NCBI RefSeq assembly: GCF_016599715.1
Contig: NZ_CP067019.1
Span: 2,852,001-2,916,000, forward strand
Length of the DNA: 64,000 bases
Direction of reading: 5' to 3'
Source of the DNA: Acinetobacter sp. CS-2
Lineage (GTDB): Bacteria > Pseudomonadota > Gammaproteobacteria > Pseudomonadales > Moraxellaceae
Shown here: one piece after another, positions 10,244-18,363 of the stretch
Position numbering within the stretch: position 1 is the first letter of the stretch
How the letters are laid out: the number at the start of each line of letters is the position of its first letter
Translations under genes and position numbers: made by a program
The notes under the pieces: generated by a model
The model's input: only the letters and a program-made list of their open reading frames with translations
Databases searched by the model: none
Told to the model about the DNA's origin: nothing

Positions 10244-10705
10244 ATGATGAAAATATCTGCTCAGTTATTGTTATTCATTCCCATGACCCTGGGGATTGGT
10301 ATCGCGCTTACTTTTCAAACGGCTATCAACAGCCAGTTGAGAGAATATTTAAATTCACCTTTACAAGCCGCCCTTTTATCTTTTCTGGTTGGTACAATAC
10401 TGCTGGCCATATTGGTGTTTTTTCAGCCGGTAGGAAAACCGGGTTTTGCCACGTTTGTGCAACTGCCATGGTATTTATGGTTGGGTGGATTTCTTGGGGT
10501 ATATGCCATTAGCCTCAGTATTTATGCTGCGCCCAAACTTGGTTTTCTCACTCTGTCCGGTTTGATTATTTTTGGTCAACTGGTCACTTCAATGATTCTG
10601 GATCATTTTGGTTTACTGGGCACAGAAAAAACACCGGTGAACTGGCAACGTCTGTTAGGTGGCGTAGTGATTTTTATTGGTGTGCTTCTCACTTTACAAC
10701 GCTAA
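10244..10705 (+). CDS. YdcZ/DUF606-type DMT-superfamily membrane protein
   Basis: A 153-residue protein with five hydrophobic segments and the family pattern GIALTFQTAINSQLRE near the N-terminus, then YLWLGGFLGVYAISLSIYAAPKLG and GLIIFGQLVTSMILDHFGLLG. These are features of the small YdcZ (DUF606) multidrug/metabolite transporter group, whose substrates are generally unknown. Two adjacent ATGs (10244, 10247) are possible starts. It is followed 36 bp later by the MATE pump gene on the same strand, so the two may be cotranscribed. Confidence 0.85.
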   Translation: MMKISAQLLLFIPMTLGIGIALTFQTAINSQLREYLNSPLQAALLSFLVGTILLAILVFFQPVGKPGFATFVQLPWYLWLGGFLGVYAISLSIYAAPKLGFLTLSGLIIFGQLVTSMILDHFGLLGTEKTPVNWQRLLGGVVIFIGVLLTLQR

Positions 10706-10741
10706 CCCCTCATTATTCTAAGCACATGATGAGTAATTTTT

Positions 10742-12097
10742 GTGTCAAATGTCTCGTCGATTACAACGACCCGTTATGAATTAAAACAGCTCTTTCATTT
10801 GATGATTCCGATTCTGGTCACTCAATTTTCCCAGGCCGGTTTGGGACTGATTGATACCATTATGGCCGGACATCTTTCTCCGGTAGATCTTGCCGCGATT
10901 GCTGTCGGGGTAGGCTTATGGATTCCAGTCATGCTGCTGTTTAGCGGCATCATGATTGCCACCACTCCTTTGGTTGCAGAAGCCAACGGCGCACGTACGC
11001 CGGAAAAAATTGCCAGTATTGCACGGCAATCGCTGTGGATCGCGCTGATTCTGGGCATCATCGCTGCACTGATTTTACAGATCATGCCATTTTTATTGCC
11101 TGTTTTAGGCGTACCAGAAGTCTTGCTGCCCAAAGCCAGTTTGTTCCTGCATGCTATTGGTCTAGGTATGCCCGCTGTGACCATGTATGCAGCGCTGCGT
11201 GGCTATTCGGAAGCGCTGGGGCATCCACGTCCCGTGACGGCGATTAGCCTGATTGCATTAATGGTTCTGGTTCCGCTTAACTTTATTTTTATGCATGGCT
11301 GGGGACCAATTCCGGAGTTAGGTTCAGCCGGTTGTGGTTTTGCCACGGCGATTTTGCAATGGCTGATGTTTATTGCACTCGCAACCTATGTATTAAAAGC
11401 TTCGGCCTATAAAAAAACACAGCCCTTTGCCACATTTGAAAAAATCAATCCGGACTGGATCAAGCGTATTTTAAGACTCGGTTTCCCGATTGGCCTGGCC
11501 ATCTTTTTTGAAGTGAGCCTGTTCAGCACGGCTGCGATTGTGCTCAGCCCCTTGGGCGAAACCTTGGTGGCCGCGCATCAGATTGCCATGTCCGTGACCT
11601 CACAATTATTTATGATTCCAATGTCACTGGCCATTGCGCTGACCATTCGTGTGGGCACCTATTATGGGGAAAAAAACTGGCAGGCAATGCATAAAGTGCA
11701 ATATCTGGGTCTGGCCACCGGCACTGTTTTTGCCTTCGCTACCATGGCACTGATCTGGTTTTTCCGGCCAGAAATTGTGTCAATTTACACCTCAGATTAC
11801 GAGGTCACTCAGGTCGCGCTATATCTGCTGCTGTTTGCCATGGCCTATCAGCTGATGGATGCCTGGCAAGTCAGTGCGGCAGGTTGCCTGCGAGGCATGC
11901 AGGACACCAAAGGTCCGATGTGGATCACCATGATTGCCTATTGGGTCATTGCCTTCCCGGTCGGGATTTATCTAGCGCGTTTTACCCAAATGCAGGCAGC
12001 GGGTGTCTGGGTCGGCTTGATTGTCGGTTTAAGTGTAGCCTGTATCTTGTTATTAACCCGTTTATACAAAATCAACCATCGCCTGAAAATGCCTTAA
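10742..12097 (+). CDS. abeM: MATE family multidrug efflux pump, AbeM-like
   Basis: A 451-residue transporter with twelve hydrophobic segments in two homologous halves, typical of cation-coupled MATE exporters of cationic drugs, dyes and fluoroquinolones. The sequence closely resembles A. baumannii AbeM as I remember it (SxxxxELKxLFHLM, ITQFSQAGLGLIDTIMAGHLS, AAGCLRGMQDTKGPMWIT). The start is GTG 10742; the two nearby ATGs at 10726 and 10729 are in a different frame. The RBS is weak, which could mean translational coupling to the upstream YdcZ-type gene. The symbol is by recognition of the orthologue; substrate range here is inferred. Confidence 0.9.
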   Translation: MSNVSSITTTRYELKQLFHLMIPILVTQFSQAGLGLIDTIMAGHLSPVDLAAIAVGVGLWIPVMLLFSGIMIATTPLVAEANGARTPEKIASIARQSLWIALILGIIAALILQIMPFLLPVLGVPEVLLPKASLFLHAIGLGMPAVTMYAALRGYSEALGHPRPVTAISLIALMVLVPLNFIFMHGWGPIPELGSAGCGFATAILQWLMFIALATYVLKASAYKKTQPFATFEKINPDWIKRILRLGFPIGLAIFFEVSLFSTAAIVLSPLGETLVAAHQIAMSVTSQLFMIPMSLAIALTIRVGTYYGEKNWQAMHKVQYLGLATGTVFAFATMALIWFFRPEIVSIYTSDYEVTQVALYLLLFAMAYQLMDAWQVSAAGCLRGMQDTKGPMWITMIAYWVIAFPVGIYLARFTQMQAAGVWVGLIVGLSVACILLLTRLYKINHRLKMP

Positions 12098-12111
12098 AAA
12101 TTACATAGACC

Positions 12112-12137
12112 CATCCCTTTTCATGGGAAAAGGGATG
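12112..12137. terminator. Hairpin downstream of the MATE gene
   Basis: A perfect 10-bp stem, CATCCCTTTT-CATGGG-AAAAGGGATG, 14 bases after the stop codon. There is no long T-run on the plus strand, so termination would be weak or depend on the internal T4 tract. Confidence 0.5.
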
Positions 12138-12321
12138 AGATCAATACAGCATAAATAGAAAAATAATCCACAATATTTCAGTTATTTAGCCACTCAAAAA
12201 CGTTCTGTTTTTTGATAATCTCACTGTAAAAGTGCAGCTTTTAACAATTTCAAGTAGGCAATATCCTGTTTAACGCCTATGATCATTAAAAACCATCTAT
12301 GATGATGCTGAGGAATATCGC

Positions 12322-13620
12322 ATGGCAAAAACGGCTAGGACCCCCGGTCGTCGCTTTATGAAACTTGCCAGTATGACGGCGAGTATTGCAACTAAAACCG
12401 TATCAAACTCGATTAAAAACTTTAATGCCGATGAAGAACAAAAAAATGCTTCGCGCACTAAACTTTTTCAGGATATCGGCATTCAGATTGCGGACACCCT
12501 GGGCGAAATGAAAGGTGCGGTGATGAAAGTAGGGCAAATTGCTTCACAATACAAAGACATCTTCCCACCAGAAGTGGCCCGTGCCATTAGCAAGTTACAG
12601 CGCCAAGCCCCAGCCATGCCTTTTGCTGAAATTAAAGCGCAAGTTGAAAAAGAACTGGGTAAACCGCTCCAGAAAATCTTTAAAAGTTTTGATGAACAGC
12701 CTTTTGCTGCTGCGTCTATTGGGCAGGTGCATAAAGCCATCTTGCCGAACGGTCAGCAGGTCGTGGTCAAAGTGCAATATCCGGGCGTGGATGAAGCCTG
12801 TGAAAGTGACCTGAAACAGGTGCGTCTGGCCTTGCGCTTAATGGGTGTACTGAAAATTGACCGCAAGTTGCAAGATCAGCTGTTTAAGGAAATTCAGGAC
12901 AGTCTGGATAATGAGCTGAACTATGAGATTGAGGCGCAAAACTTAGAAGTCGCACGTACATTTCATCAAACATTAGACAATAAAATTATTATTCCTCAAG
13001 TCTATAGCGACTATTCTTCGCGTCATATTCTGACTTTAAGCCTGGAACAGGGCGAAAGCATCGAAACGGCCAGTACCTGGTCTCAAGATACCCGTAATGA
13101 ACTGGGTCGCCGCCTACTCCGTGCCATTGGTCAGGAAATTTTCTATCTGAAACGTTTCCACTGTGACCCGCATCCGGGCAACTTTGCCTTTCGTGAAGAT
13201 GGGACGGTGATTATTTACGACTATGGCGGTGTCAAAACCCTGTCTACTGAAATTGTCTCGAATTTCAAGACCCTGATTAATGCCGCCCGTGAAGGCAATA
13301 TTACCGAAATGGAACAGAAGCTGGATGACCTGCATTCCATCACCACGCAAGGCAAGTTTCCTGAAGATCTATATCGCCAGTGGCTGGAAGTGTTGATGCG
13401 TCCGCTGATCACCCATTACGATTTTGCTGAAAACTCTGCCCATCATGATGGCGTCGAACTGCTGAAACCGTCATTAAAATATTGGGATGTGTTTAAGCCT
13501 TCACCGGATACCTTAATGGTTAACCGCACGGTTTCCGGACATTACTGGAATTTAATTCATTTAAAAGTGAATGATAACCTGAATGATTTATTTGAGGAGC
13601 TGGTGCCTCCTCGAGTCTGA
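12322..13620 (+). CDS. ABC1/UbiB-type atypical kinase
   Basis: A 432-residue member of the ABC1 (AarF/UbiB/COQ8) atypical kinase-like family. It carries the KxGQ motif (MKVGQIASQYKD) near residue 70 and the Ala-rich loop (AAASIGQVHKA) that replaces the usual P-loop. The catalytic-loop-like CDPHPGNFAF and the metal-binding Asp in IYDYGGVK follow. Family members support ubiquinone synthesis or lipid homeostasis, probably as ATPases. The protein is shorter than true UbiB (about 540 residues) and lacks its C-terminal membrane helices, so it may be a paralogue rather than UbiB. ATG 12322 has a GAGGA ribosome site. Confidence 0.88.
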   Translation: MAKTARTPGRRFMKLASMTASIATKTVSNSIKNFNADEEQKNASRTKLFQDIGIQIADTLGEMKGAVMKVGQIASQYKDIFPPEVARAISKLQRQAPAMPFAEIKAQVEKELGKPLQKIFKSFDEQPFAAASIGQVHKAILPNGQQVVVKVQYPGVDEACESDLKQVRLALRLMGVLKIDRKLQDQLFKEIQDSLDNELNYEIEAQNLEVARTFHQTLDNKIIIPQVYSDYSSRHILTLSLEQGESIETASTWSQDTRNELGRRLLRAIGQEIFYLKRFHCDPHPGNFAFREDGTVIIYDYGGVKTLSTEIVSNFKTLINAAREGNITEMEQKLDDLHSITTQGKFPEDLYRQWLEVLMRPLITHYDFAENSAHHDGVELLKPSLKYWDVFKPSPDTLMVNRTVSGHYWNLIHLKVNDNLNDLFEELVPPRV

Positions 13621-13633
13621 TCAAGCCACACCC

Positions 13634-13664
13634 ACCCGGTTCACCCATAGTACCCGGGTTTTAT
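13634..13664 (+). terminator. Weak terminator-like hairpin after the ABC1 gene
   Basis: ACCCGG (13634-13639) pairs with CCGGGT (13654-13659) across a 14-nt loop and is followed by TTTTA. The stem is short, so efficiency is uncertain. Confidence 0.45.
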
Positions 13665-13678
13665 TTGACTCGATAATT

Positions 13679-13691
13679 GTTATGTTATAAC
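13679..13691. promoter_or_regulatory. Putative Zur operator upstream of rpmE2
   Basis: GTTATGTTATAAC is a near-perfect palindrome matching the gammaproteobacterial Zur core (GTTATA-ATAAC type). It sits 37 bp before the start of the gene for zinc-independent L31, a classic Zur target. The palindrome is seen directly; Zur binding is inferred. Confidence 0.65.
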
Positions 13692-13727
13692 ATTTCTTTA
13701 AATTTAAAATATACGATGGAGAAATGT

Positions 13728-13982
13728 ATGCGTCCAGATATCCACCCAGACTATCAACAGGTACTGTTCCACGATACCAATGCAGATGTCTATTTTGTTA
13801 TTGGCAGCACGTTAAAACCGACCCAGACCCGTGAATATGAAGGCCAGACTTATCCTTATGTCACTCTGGATATTTCCAGTGCCTCACATCCGTTTTATAC
13901 AGGTGAACAACGTCAAACCAGCAATGAAGGCCGTGTAGCAAGCTTTAATAAACGTTTCGCACGTTTCAAACGCTCACATTAA
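13728..13982 (+). CDS. rpmE2: Type B ribosomal protein L31, zinc-free form
   Basis: An 84-residue L31 of the C-minus type, starting at ATG 13728 with a GGAG ribosome site; an in-frame ATG at 13677 would add 17 atypical residues overlapping the operator. The sequence begins [16 protein letters not shown] and ends [10 protein letters not shown]. It contains no cysteine, so it cannot hold the zinc of the C-plus form. Such paralogues replace zinc-binding L31 in the 50S subunit under zinc starvation, releasing zinc. The putative Zur box just upstream supports that role. A bidirectional terminator lies after it. Confidence 0.93.
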   Translation: MRPDIHPDYQQVLFHDTNADVYFVIGSTLKPTQTREYEGQTYPYVTLDISSASHPFYTGEQRQTSNEGRVASFNKRFARFKRSH

Positions 13983-14027
13983 ATTCATACTGTTTTAAGA
14001 TTTAAAGGTTAATCTTAAGACTTGAAA

Positions 14028-14065
14028 AGCCCAAGCCATATCCTCCAGCTTGGGCTTCTTTTTTT
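14028..14065. terminator. Bidirectional terminator between rpmE2 and crcB
   Basis: A 9-bp stem AGCCCAAGC / GCTTGGGCT with an 11-nt loop is followed by a T-tract on the plus strand and sits between convergent genes. Confidence 0.8.
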
Positions 14066-14090
14066 CTGATATGACAAAAATTTTGAGCTG

Positions 14091-14471
14091 TTATCGACTC
14101 TGCAATAAAACCTGAAACAGGTAAAAACCGAGCGCCAACACAATAATTCCTGTAATCACGCTGGAAATGGCATAGCCTAAAGCCAGTGCAATCTGTCCAT
14201 GCTTGAGCAGTTGAAAAGTTTCTAAACCAAAACTGGAAAAAGTGGTAAAGCCACCTAAAATACCGACCATCAAAAACAGGCGTGCTTCATTTTGCAAAAC
14301 AGGAAATTTCTGGCTATAAGCAAAGAAAATACCGGCAAGCAGACAACCGCAGATATTCACCCACCAGGTGGTCCACGGAAATCCGCTGCTCGGTTTAAAT
14401 AAAAATACCCCTGCACCATAACGCAAACTTGCGCCGACTGCTCCCCCTAAAGCTACCAGTAGCCAATTCAT
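14091..14471 (-). CDS. crcB: Fluoride exporter CrcB/Fluc
   Basis: A 126-residue protein with four transmembrane helices. The family signatures GGAVGASLRYG near the N-terminus, the TWWVNICGCLLAG segment (conserved Asn lining the pore) and GGFTTFSSFGLE (the Phe-box and Na+ region) are intact. Fluc channels work as antiparallel dimers and export fluoride. I looked for a fluoride riboswitch upstream (14472-14560 on the minus strand) and did not see its conserved elements. It is convergent with rpmE2 and divergent from the HopJ-family gene. Confidence 0.93.
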   Translation of the reverse strand: MNWLLVALGGAVGASLRYGAGVFLFKPSSGFPWTTWWVNICGCLLAGIFFAYSQKFPVLQNEARLFLMVGILGGFTTFSSFGLETFQLLKHGQIALALGYAISSVITGIIVLALGFYLFQVLLQSR

Positions 14472-14625
14472 ATCTGTTCCATTTTTATCAAATCAAAGAT
14501 CAGGACTGTGTAAATTCTTGATCCACTATACTCTACAAATGAACTGAAATAGTAATGAAATACTGCCCTAAAAATTGTTATAGTCGCGATGTTTTTAAAC
14601 TTTTTTTCTATGAATTGAGGAAATT

Positions 14626-14958
14626 ATGGCTCAGGATTTATTGGCACAGCTTCAGGCAGGTGAAATCAAATTTGCAGACGTGATTGCATATATTGATGCA
14701 CGTTATCAGCATAGCCCTACAGCGTTTCAAAATGGCAAACAGACCAATGCTGCAACGGAAAACCAAGGCAGTGCCAAAGTATTTTCTTTTGCCCAACTCA
14801 ATGGTCTAGATCAGGCACAAACCCTAAGCCTGTTTGCTGAACACTATGCAGCCGTGTTAGCGACTCCTGAAGCCACAGACCACCAGAACATTCGCCAGTT
14901 TATGCAAAATGGCTGGGATGGCATTCAGTTTGACGGTCAGGCTTTAACAGCAAAATAA
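14626..14958 (+). CDS. HopJ type III effector family protein
   Basis: A 110-residue soluble protein. The pattern AGEIKFADVIAYIDARYQHSPTAFQNG, followed by NGLDQAQTLSLFAEHYAAVLATPEATDHQNIRQFMQNGWDGIQF, matches the HopJ family (Pfam PF08888), named from a Pseudomonas candidate effector but common as a housekeeping-type gene in many bacteria without type III secretion. No secretion system is present here, so an effector role is unlikely; the true function is unknown. The second IS982 copy is inserted 8 bp after the stop codon, removing whatever terminator followed. Confidence 0.85.
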   Translation: MAQDLLAQLQAGEIKFADVIAYIDARYQHSPTAFQNGKQTNAATENQGSAKVFSFAQLNGLDQAQTLSLFAEHYAAVLATPEATDHQNIRQFMQNGWDGIQFDGQALTAK

Positions 14959-15746
14959 GTTACTTAACCTGAGTTCGACGAAATCTGCTTAGCCTTTTAG
15001 CATATTTTGGAAAGTTGGCTTATTGGGATTCAAACAATAAGCCACTACAGCAGCCATGATATTCACCATGAAGTTATTTACCGAACGATGACGTGAATGT
15101 TCAAGTTGATGTAAATTTTTTAATTGATCATTCACGGTTTCGATCAATCCTCTTCTGCAAAGTAATTGTTTTTCTTCTTCAGTTTGGATGGGTTTATTTT
15201 TCATATTCCGACGTGATGGGGTCAATATTTTCAGTCCTCTTGCTGCTAAAGTTTCGGCTTTTGCTTTGCTCAAATAGCCTTTGTCTCCGAGTAGGATTCC
15301 TTTTAATTCTTGAGTTAAAGATTCTAATATAGCAACATCATGAACATTTCCCGATGTCAGTTTGAGATTAATAATTTCACCTAAATTATTGATAACGATA
15401 TGTAATTTAAAACCATAAAACCAACCCGTACTACTTTTTCCACGGCCGGCCAAGCCTTTAAATACACGATGCCTTTTAATCCGAAGATTATGGCAAACTA
15501 CCAATTTAGTGGAGTCAATGATACTGATTCCCGTATCTTTTCCTTTCACCTGGTGGAAGAAACTACTCAGAGCTTGCAAACAACGGGGCATGATTTCAAT
15601 AAATCGGTTGTAGCTAAGCAGTTTAGGAAAAGCAGATTTCCAGAATGGAACGATCATTTGGCAATAAAAATATTTGAAGAATCTAAGAGGTGGTCCCACT
15701 TGTTTGAACAACTAAAAGCGTATTTATAAGTGATATTCCGCTCTAG

Positions 15747-16487
15747 TTAAGCCACCTTGTTTTGTTGGGGTAGCTGATCATAGTAAAACTCATTTGGTGT
15801 CATTTTGTCTAGACTCGAATGAGGTCGTTTCAAATTATAAAACTCAAAATATGCACTTAATTGCTTTTTCGCATCTGTGACACTGCTATAAGCTTTGAGA
15901 TACACCTCTTCATATTTAACGCTCCGCCATAATCGTTCAACCATCACATTATCTACCCATCGACCTTTACCATCCATACTGATTTGAATGCCATTTGATT
16001 TCAATACATCAATAAATGCATCACTGGTAAACTGGCTGCCTTGGTCTGTATTAAATATTTCAGGTCGACCATATTTTTCAATCGCTTCATTTAAAGCCGA
16101 AATACAAAAATCCACCTCCATACTAATCGATACCCTATGCGCAAGTACCTTGCGGCTATGCCAATCAATCACAGCACATAAATAAACAAAGCCTTTTGCC
16201 ATAGGGATATACGTTATATCCGTAGACCACACTTGATTACTGCGCTGAATAGCCAACCCTTTGAGCAGATATGGATATTTACGGTGAGCTTGATTAGCCT
16301 GGCTTAAATTTGGTTTGCAATATAACGCCTGAATACCCATTTTCTTCATTAAAGTACGTGTATGACGTCGTCCTATATGATGTCCTTGACGATTCAACAA
16401 ATCACGCATCATACGACTGCCTGCAAAAGGATATTGCATATGTAATTCATCAATACATCGCATCAGCTTCAGATCTGATGCACTCAC
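15747..16487 (-). CDS. IS3-family transposase OrfB (catalytic part)
   Basis: The integrase-core part of an IS3 transposase. The first Asp is in WSTDITYIPMAKGFVYLCAVID, the second in IFNTDQGSQFTSDAF, and Glu in VERLWRSVKYEEVYLKAY, followed by FYNLKRPHSSLDKMTPNEFY. The frame stays open upstream of GTG 16487 to about 16617 and encodes the usual OrfB N-terminus (KLIDDSLQISVSKQAKLLKVS, then RGCYYYRPKP). The functional product is therefore probably an OrfAB fusion made by -1 frameshifting within the overlap with orfA rather than a protein starting at 16487. All catalytic residues are intact. Confidence 0.92.
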   Translation of the reverse strand: MSASDLKLMRCIDELHMQYPFAGSRMMRDLLNRQGHHIGRRHTRTLMKKMGIQALYCKPNLSQANQAHRKYPYLLKGLAIQRSNQVWSTDITYIPMAKGFVYLCAVIDWHSRKVLAHRVSISMEVDFCISALNEAIEKYGRPEIFNTDQGSQFTSDAFIDVLKSNGIQISMDGKGRWVDNVMVERLWRSVKYEEVYLKAYSSVTDAKKQLSAYFEFYNLKRPHSSLDKMTPNEFYYDQLPQQNKVA

Positions 16488-16573
16488 AGGTTTTGGGCGA
16501 TAGTAATAACAACCACGGGAGACTTTCAGTAGCTTAGCTTGCTTAGATACTGAAATCTGAAGTGAGTCGTCGA

Positions 16574-16891
16574 TTAACTTTTGTGGTTGAAGCGGCCCAG
16601 TTTCTTCAACACACCTTCTAAAAAATCAATTTCTAATGCCTGCTCACCGATTTTTGCATGTAGTTTTTTTAGATCGATGGGTGGTTCTGTTGGAGCTTTT
16701 GATTGATCGAAAGCTTGCGAGGAAGCTGAGATCAATTGATTTTTCCAGTCAATAATTTGGTTTTGATGAACATCAAACTCAGCACTCAATTCAGCAAGTG
16801 TTTTTTCTGCTTTAATCGCAGCAAGTGCTACCTTAGCTTTAAAATCATTTGAATGATTTCTTCTTGGTCTACGTGCCATAAAATACTCCAT
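16574..16891 (-). CDS. IS3-family OrfA (DNA-binding part)
   Basis: A 105-residue protein with an N-terminal helix-turn-helix (RRNHSNDFKAKVALAAIKAEKTLAELSAEFDVHQNQIIDWKNQL) that recognises the IS ends, and a C-terminal leucine-zipper-like coiled coil (LKKLHAKIGEQALEIDFLEGVLKKLG). The start may be ATG 16891 or the ATG at 16879 (MARRPRRN). Its 3' end overlaps the orfB frame, allowing a -1 frameshift to produce OrfAB. Confidence 0.9.
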   Translation of the reverse strand: MEYFMARRPRRNHSNDFKAKVALAAIKAEKTLAELSAEFDVHQNQIIDWKNQLISASSQAFDQSKAPTEPPIDLKKLHAKIGEQALEIDFLEGVLKKLGRFNHKS

Positions 16892-17254
16892 ATATTGATG
16901 TTTATAACATCATTTGAGGAGCAGAATATCACTTATAGGAGTTGTTCAAATTTCCGGATCCATCTCTCTAAAACCGGATTGATGAAATAAAATGACAATG
17001 GTCATTGCTTCAGACAAGCTCAAGGCTGACTTTTTCAGCTTGGATTTTTGATCAGAAATTAAAGCTTTTTCTAAAGATTCATTAAATGTTTTGCAGAAAT
17101 CGTCCAAAATACAAAATAATTCGGTAATATGATCCATCGAGAAGCCTTGTTTTATAACATTTTGTATTGAGAACCAATATGTTATAAATTCAGGGCTTTT
17201 TTTCTACTCTTTTTTATATCGAACTCAGGTTTACTTATATACGTCTTAGAACAT

Positions 17255-17286
17255 AAAAAGCCCGCTTTATTAGAGCGAGCTTTTTA
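17255..17286. terminator. Terminator downstream of the chagasin-like gene
   Basis: AAAAAGCCCGCT and AGCGAGCTTTTT form a hairpin with one mismatch around a 7-nt loop, flanked by A and T tracts so that either strand could terminate. It lies between the IS982 end and the chagasin-like gene's stop codon. Confidence 0.7.
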
Positions 17287-17328
17287 CTCCTCCCTTTCAA
17301 AAAGGGAAGTCGGGAGGGATTTAGAAAA

Positions 17329-17734
17329 TCAGGAAATTCTGACCCGACAACGCCACTCATCTACCGGATTTTGTTCCCATGCACGGCTATGTTTCACGTG
17401 AATCCATGCTTCACCCGGTTGCAGTGCAATAAATATAAACTGTTTTTGTCCACCTACACCCACCATCGGTTGCTGGCCTTTCACTTGATCTTGCCGATAA
17501 ATTTCTTCAACTTTTAAGATATTCTGCGGCTGTGCCACTTGCCAGATATAACCTGTGGTCGGATTCTCGGGCAGGGTAAGTTTCAGGATCTGCCCCACGT
17601 TCATTTCCAGCAAAGCCGGGCATTGACTGTCTAATGAGTAACTATGGGTTTTTCCATCTACCATTGGACTCATACTGCTACACCCTACCATGCTGAACCC
17701 CAGTATTACAGCAAAACTAAGTACTAAAGATTTC
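17329..17734 (-). pseudogene. Chagasin-like (I42) protease inhibitor lipoprotein, start codon destroyed by IS
   Basis: The product resembles the I42/chagasin family of cysteine-protease inhibitors: LTLPENPTTGYIWQV is the NPTTGY-type loop, VGVGGQKQFIFIALQPGEAWIHVKHSRAWE the second and third loops. A lipoprotein signal with lipobox MVGC precedes it. Joining the flanks of the ISAba1-like element with one 9-bp repeat removed gives ATG AAA TCT TTA GTA, so the native start was ATG 18925-18923 (MKSLVLSF...MVGC). The insertion lies inside this ATG: at the junction the codon reads AGG. No in-frame start exists in the adjoining IS sequence before a stop. An internal ATG at 17691 would give a protein without a signal peptide. 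The rest of the frame is intact. Confidence 0.8.
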
Positions 17735-17802
17735 CTTTGTACACGACAAAAAAAGATAACTCATTGAAATAATGGCATAATACTTGTTTTCTGACGACGA
17801 AT

Positions 17803-18363
17803 ATGATGACACATTTCAATGAGTTACATCTCATCTTAAACAAATATCTAAAGTGGAACAAGTCACATGCAAAATGTTTTACACTGATTATGCTTGCATT
17901 AATTGTAAAACAGACATGTAATCTTTCTTCTGCATCTAAAGCCTTACCCATCAAGTGCTTACCACAATCATTTTATCGACGTATACAACGCTTCTTTGCA
18001 GATCAGTATTTCGATTATCGTCAAATTTCTCAGTTAATTTTCAATATATTTTCATTCGATAAAGTCCAATTAACTTTGGATAGAACTAATTGGAAATGGG
18101 GAAAACGAGATATTAATATCTTGATGTTAGCCATCGTCTATCGTGGAATAGCGATACCTATTGTTTGGACATTGCTCAATAAACGTGGAAATTCAGATAC
18201 AAAAGAGCGTATTGCTTTGATTCAACGCTTTATCTCCATTTTTGGTAAAGATCGTATTGTGAATGTGTTTGCAGACAGAGAATTTATCGGTGAGAAATGG
18301 TTTACATGGTTAATTGAAAATGACATTAACTTCTGTATACGTGTTAAAAAAACTTTATTGTGA
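17803..18363 (+). CDS. ISAba1-like transposase, OrfA part
   Basis: A 186-residue protein forming the N-terminal half of an IS4-family DDE transposase. The first Asp is in QLTLDRTNWKWG and the second in VFADREFIGEKWF. It ends at TGA 18361-18363, overlapping the start of the second frame by four bases, just after an A7 tract. In ISAba1 the two frames are known to act together, probably through frameshifting. The frame starts only 5-6 kb... no other gene shares its strand nearby. The protein is identical in the copy at 62870-63430. Confidence 0.9.
   Translation: MMTHFNELHLILNKYLKWNKSHAKCFTLIMLALIVKQTCNLSSASKALPIKCLPQSFYRRIQRFFADQYFDYRQISQLIFNIFSFDKVQLTLDRTNWKWGKRDINILMLAIVYRGIAIPIVWTLLNKRGNSDTKERIALIQRFISIFGKDRIVNVFADREFIGEKWFTWLIENDINFCIRVKKTLL

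Larger units (their letters stand above)
15686..16967 (-). mobile_element. IS3-family insertion sequence nested in IS982
   Basis: A 1282-bp element with imperfect inverted ends (AGAGGTGGTCCC at the left, AGAGATGGATCC read from the right, with further similarity through TTTGAACAACT and ATAAGTGATATT). It is flanked by a 3-bp duplication CTA (15683-15685 and 16968-16970), the usual size for IS3 elements. It carries overlapping orfA and orfB, expected to be fused by a -1 frameshift. Confidence 0.9.
14989..17137 (-). pseudogene. IS982 transposase, interrupted
   Basis: The N-terminal 56 or so residues (DHITELFCILDDFCK... to QSGFR) are encoded at about 17137-16968. The rest (from about FFKYFYCQM to NMLKG) is at 15685-14989, the coding region being split by the IS3-family insertion. 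The downstream fragment contains all three catalytic acidic residues but lacks the N-terminal domain. The copy can only move if the intact transposase at 4518-5381 acts in trans. Confidence 0.9.
14967..17230 (-). mobile_element. IS982-family insertion sequence, second copy, split by an IS3-family element
   Basis: The same inverted ends as the copy at 4496 (ACCTGAGTTCGA / TCGAACTCAGGT) lie at 14967 and 17230, flanked by a 7-bp duplication TTACTTA (14960-14966 and 17231-17237). Removing the inner 1282-bp element and one CTA leaves a 979-bp IS that appears the same as the first copy. The distinct target duplications show that the two copies inserted independently. Confidence 0.92.

Noticed and set aside
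14472..14560. Fluoride riboswitch upstream of crcB
   Set aside because: The conserved pseudoknot-forming segments of the fluoride aptamer are not present in the leader.
14626..14958. Type III secretion effector function for the HopJ-family protein
   Set aside because: The family name is historical; no type III secretion gene is present and the family is widespread in bacteria without one.
4496..17230. Composite transposon carrying abeM between two IS982 copies
   Set aside because: Each IS copy has its own distinct target duplication (TAAATA and TTACTTA), and the DNA between is core Acinetobacter sequence, so the copies arrived independently.
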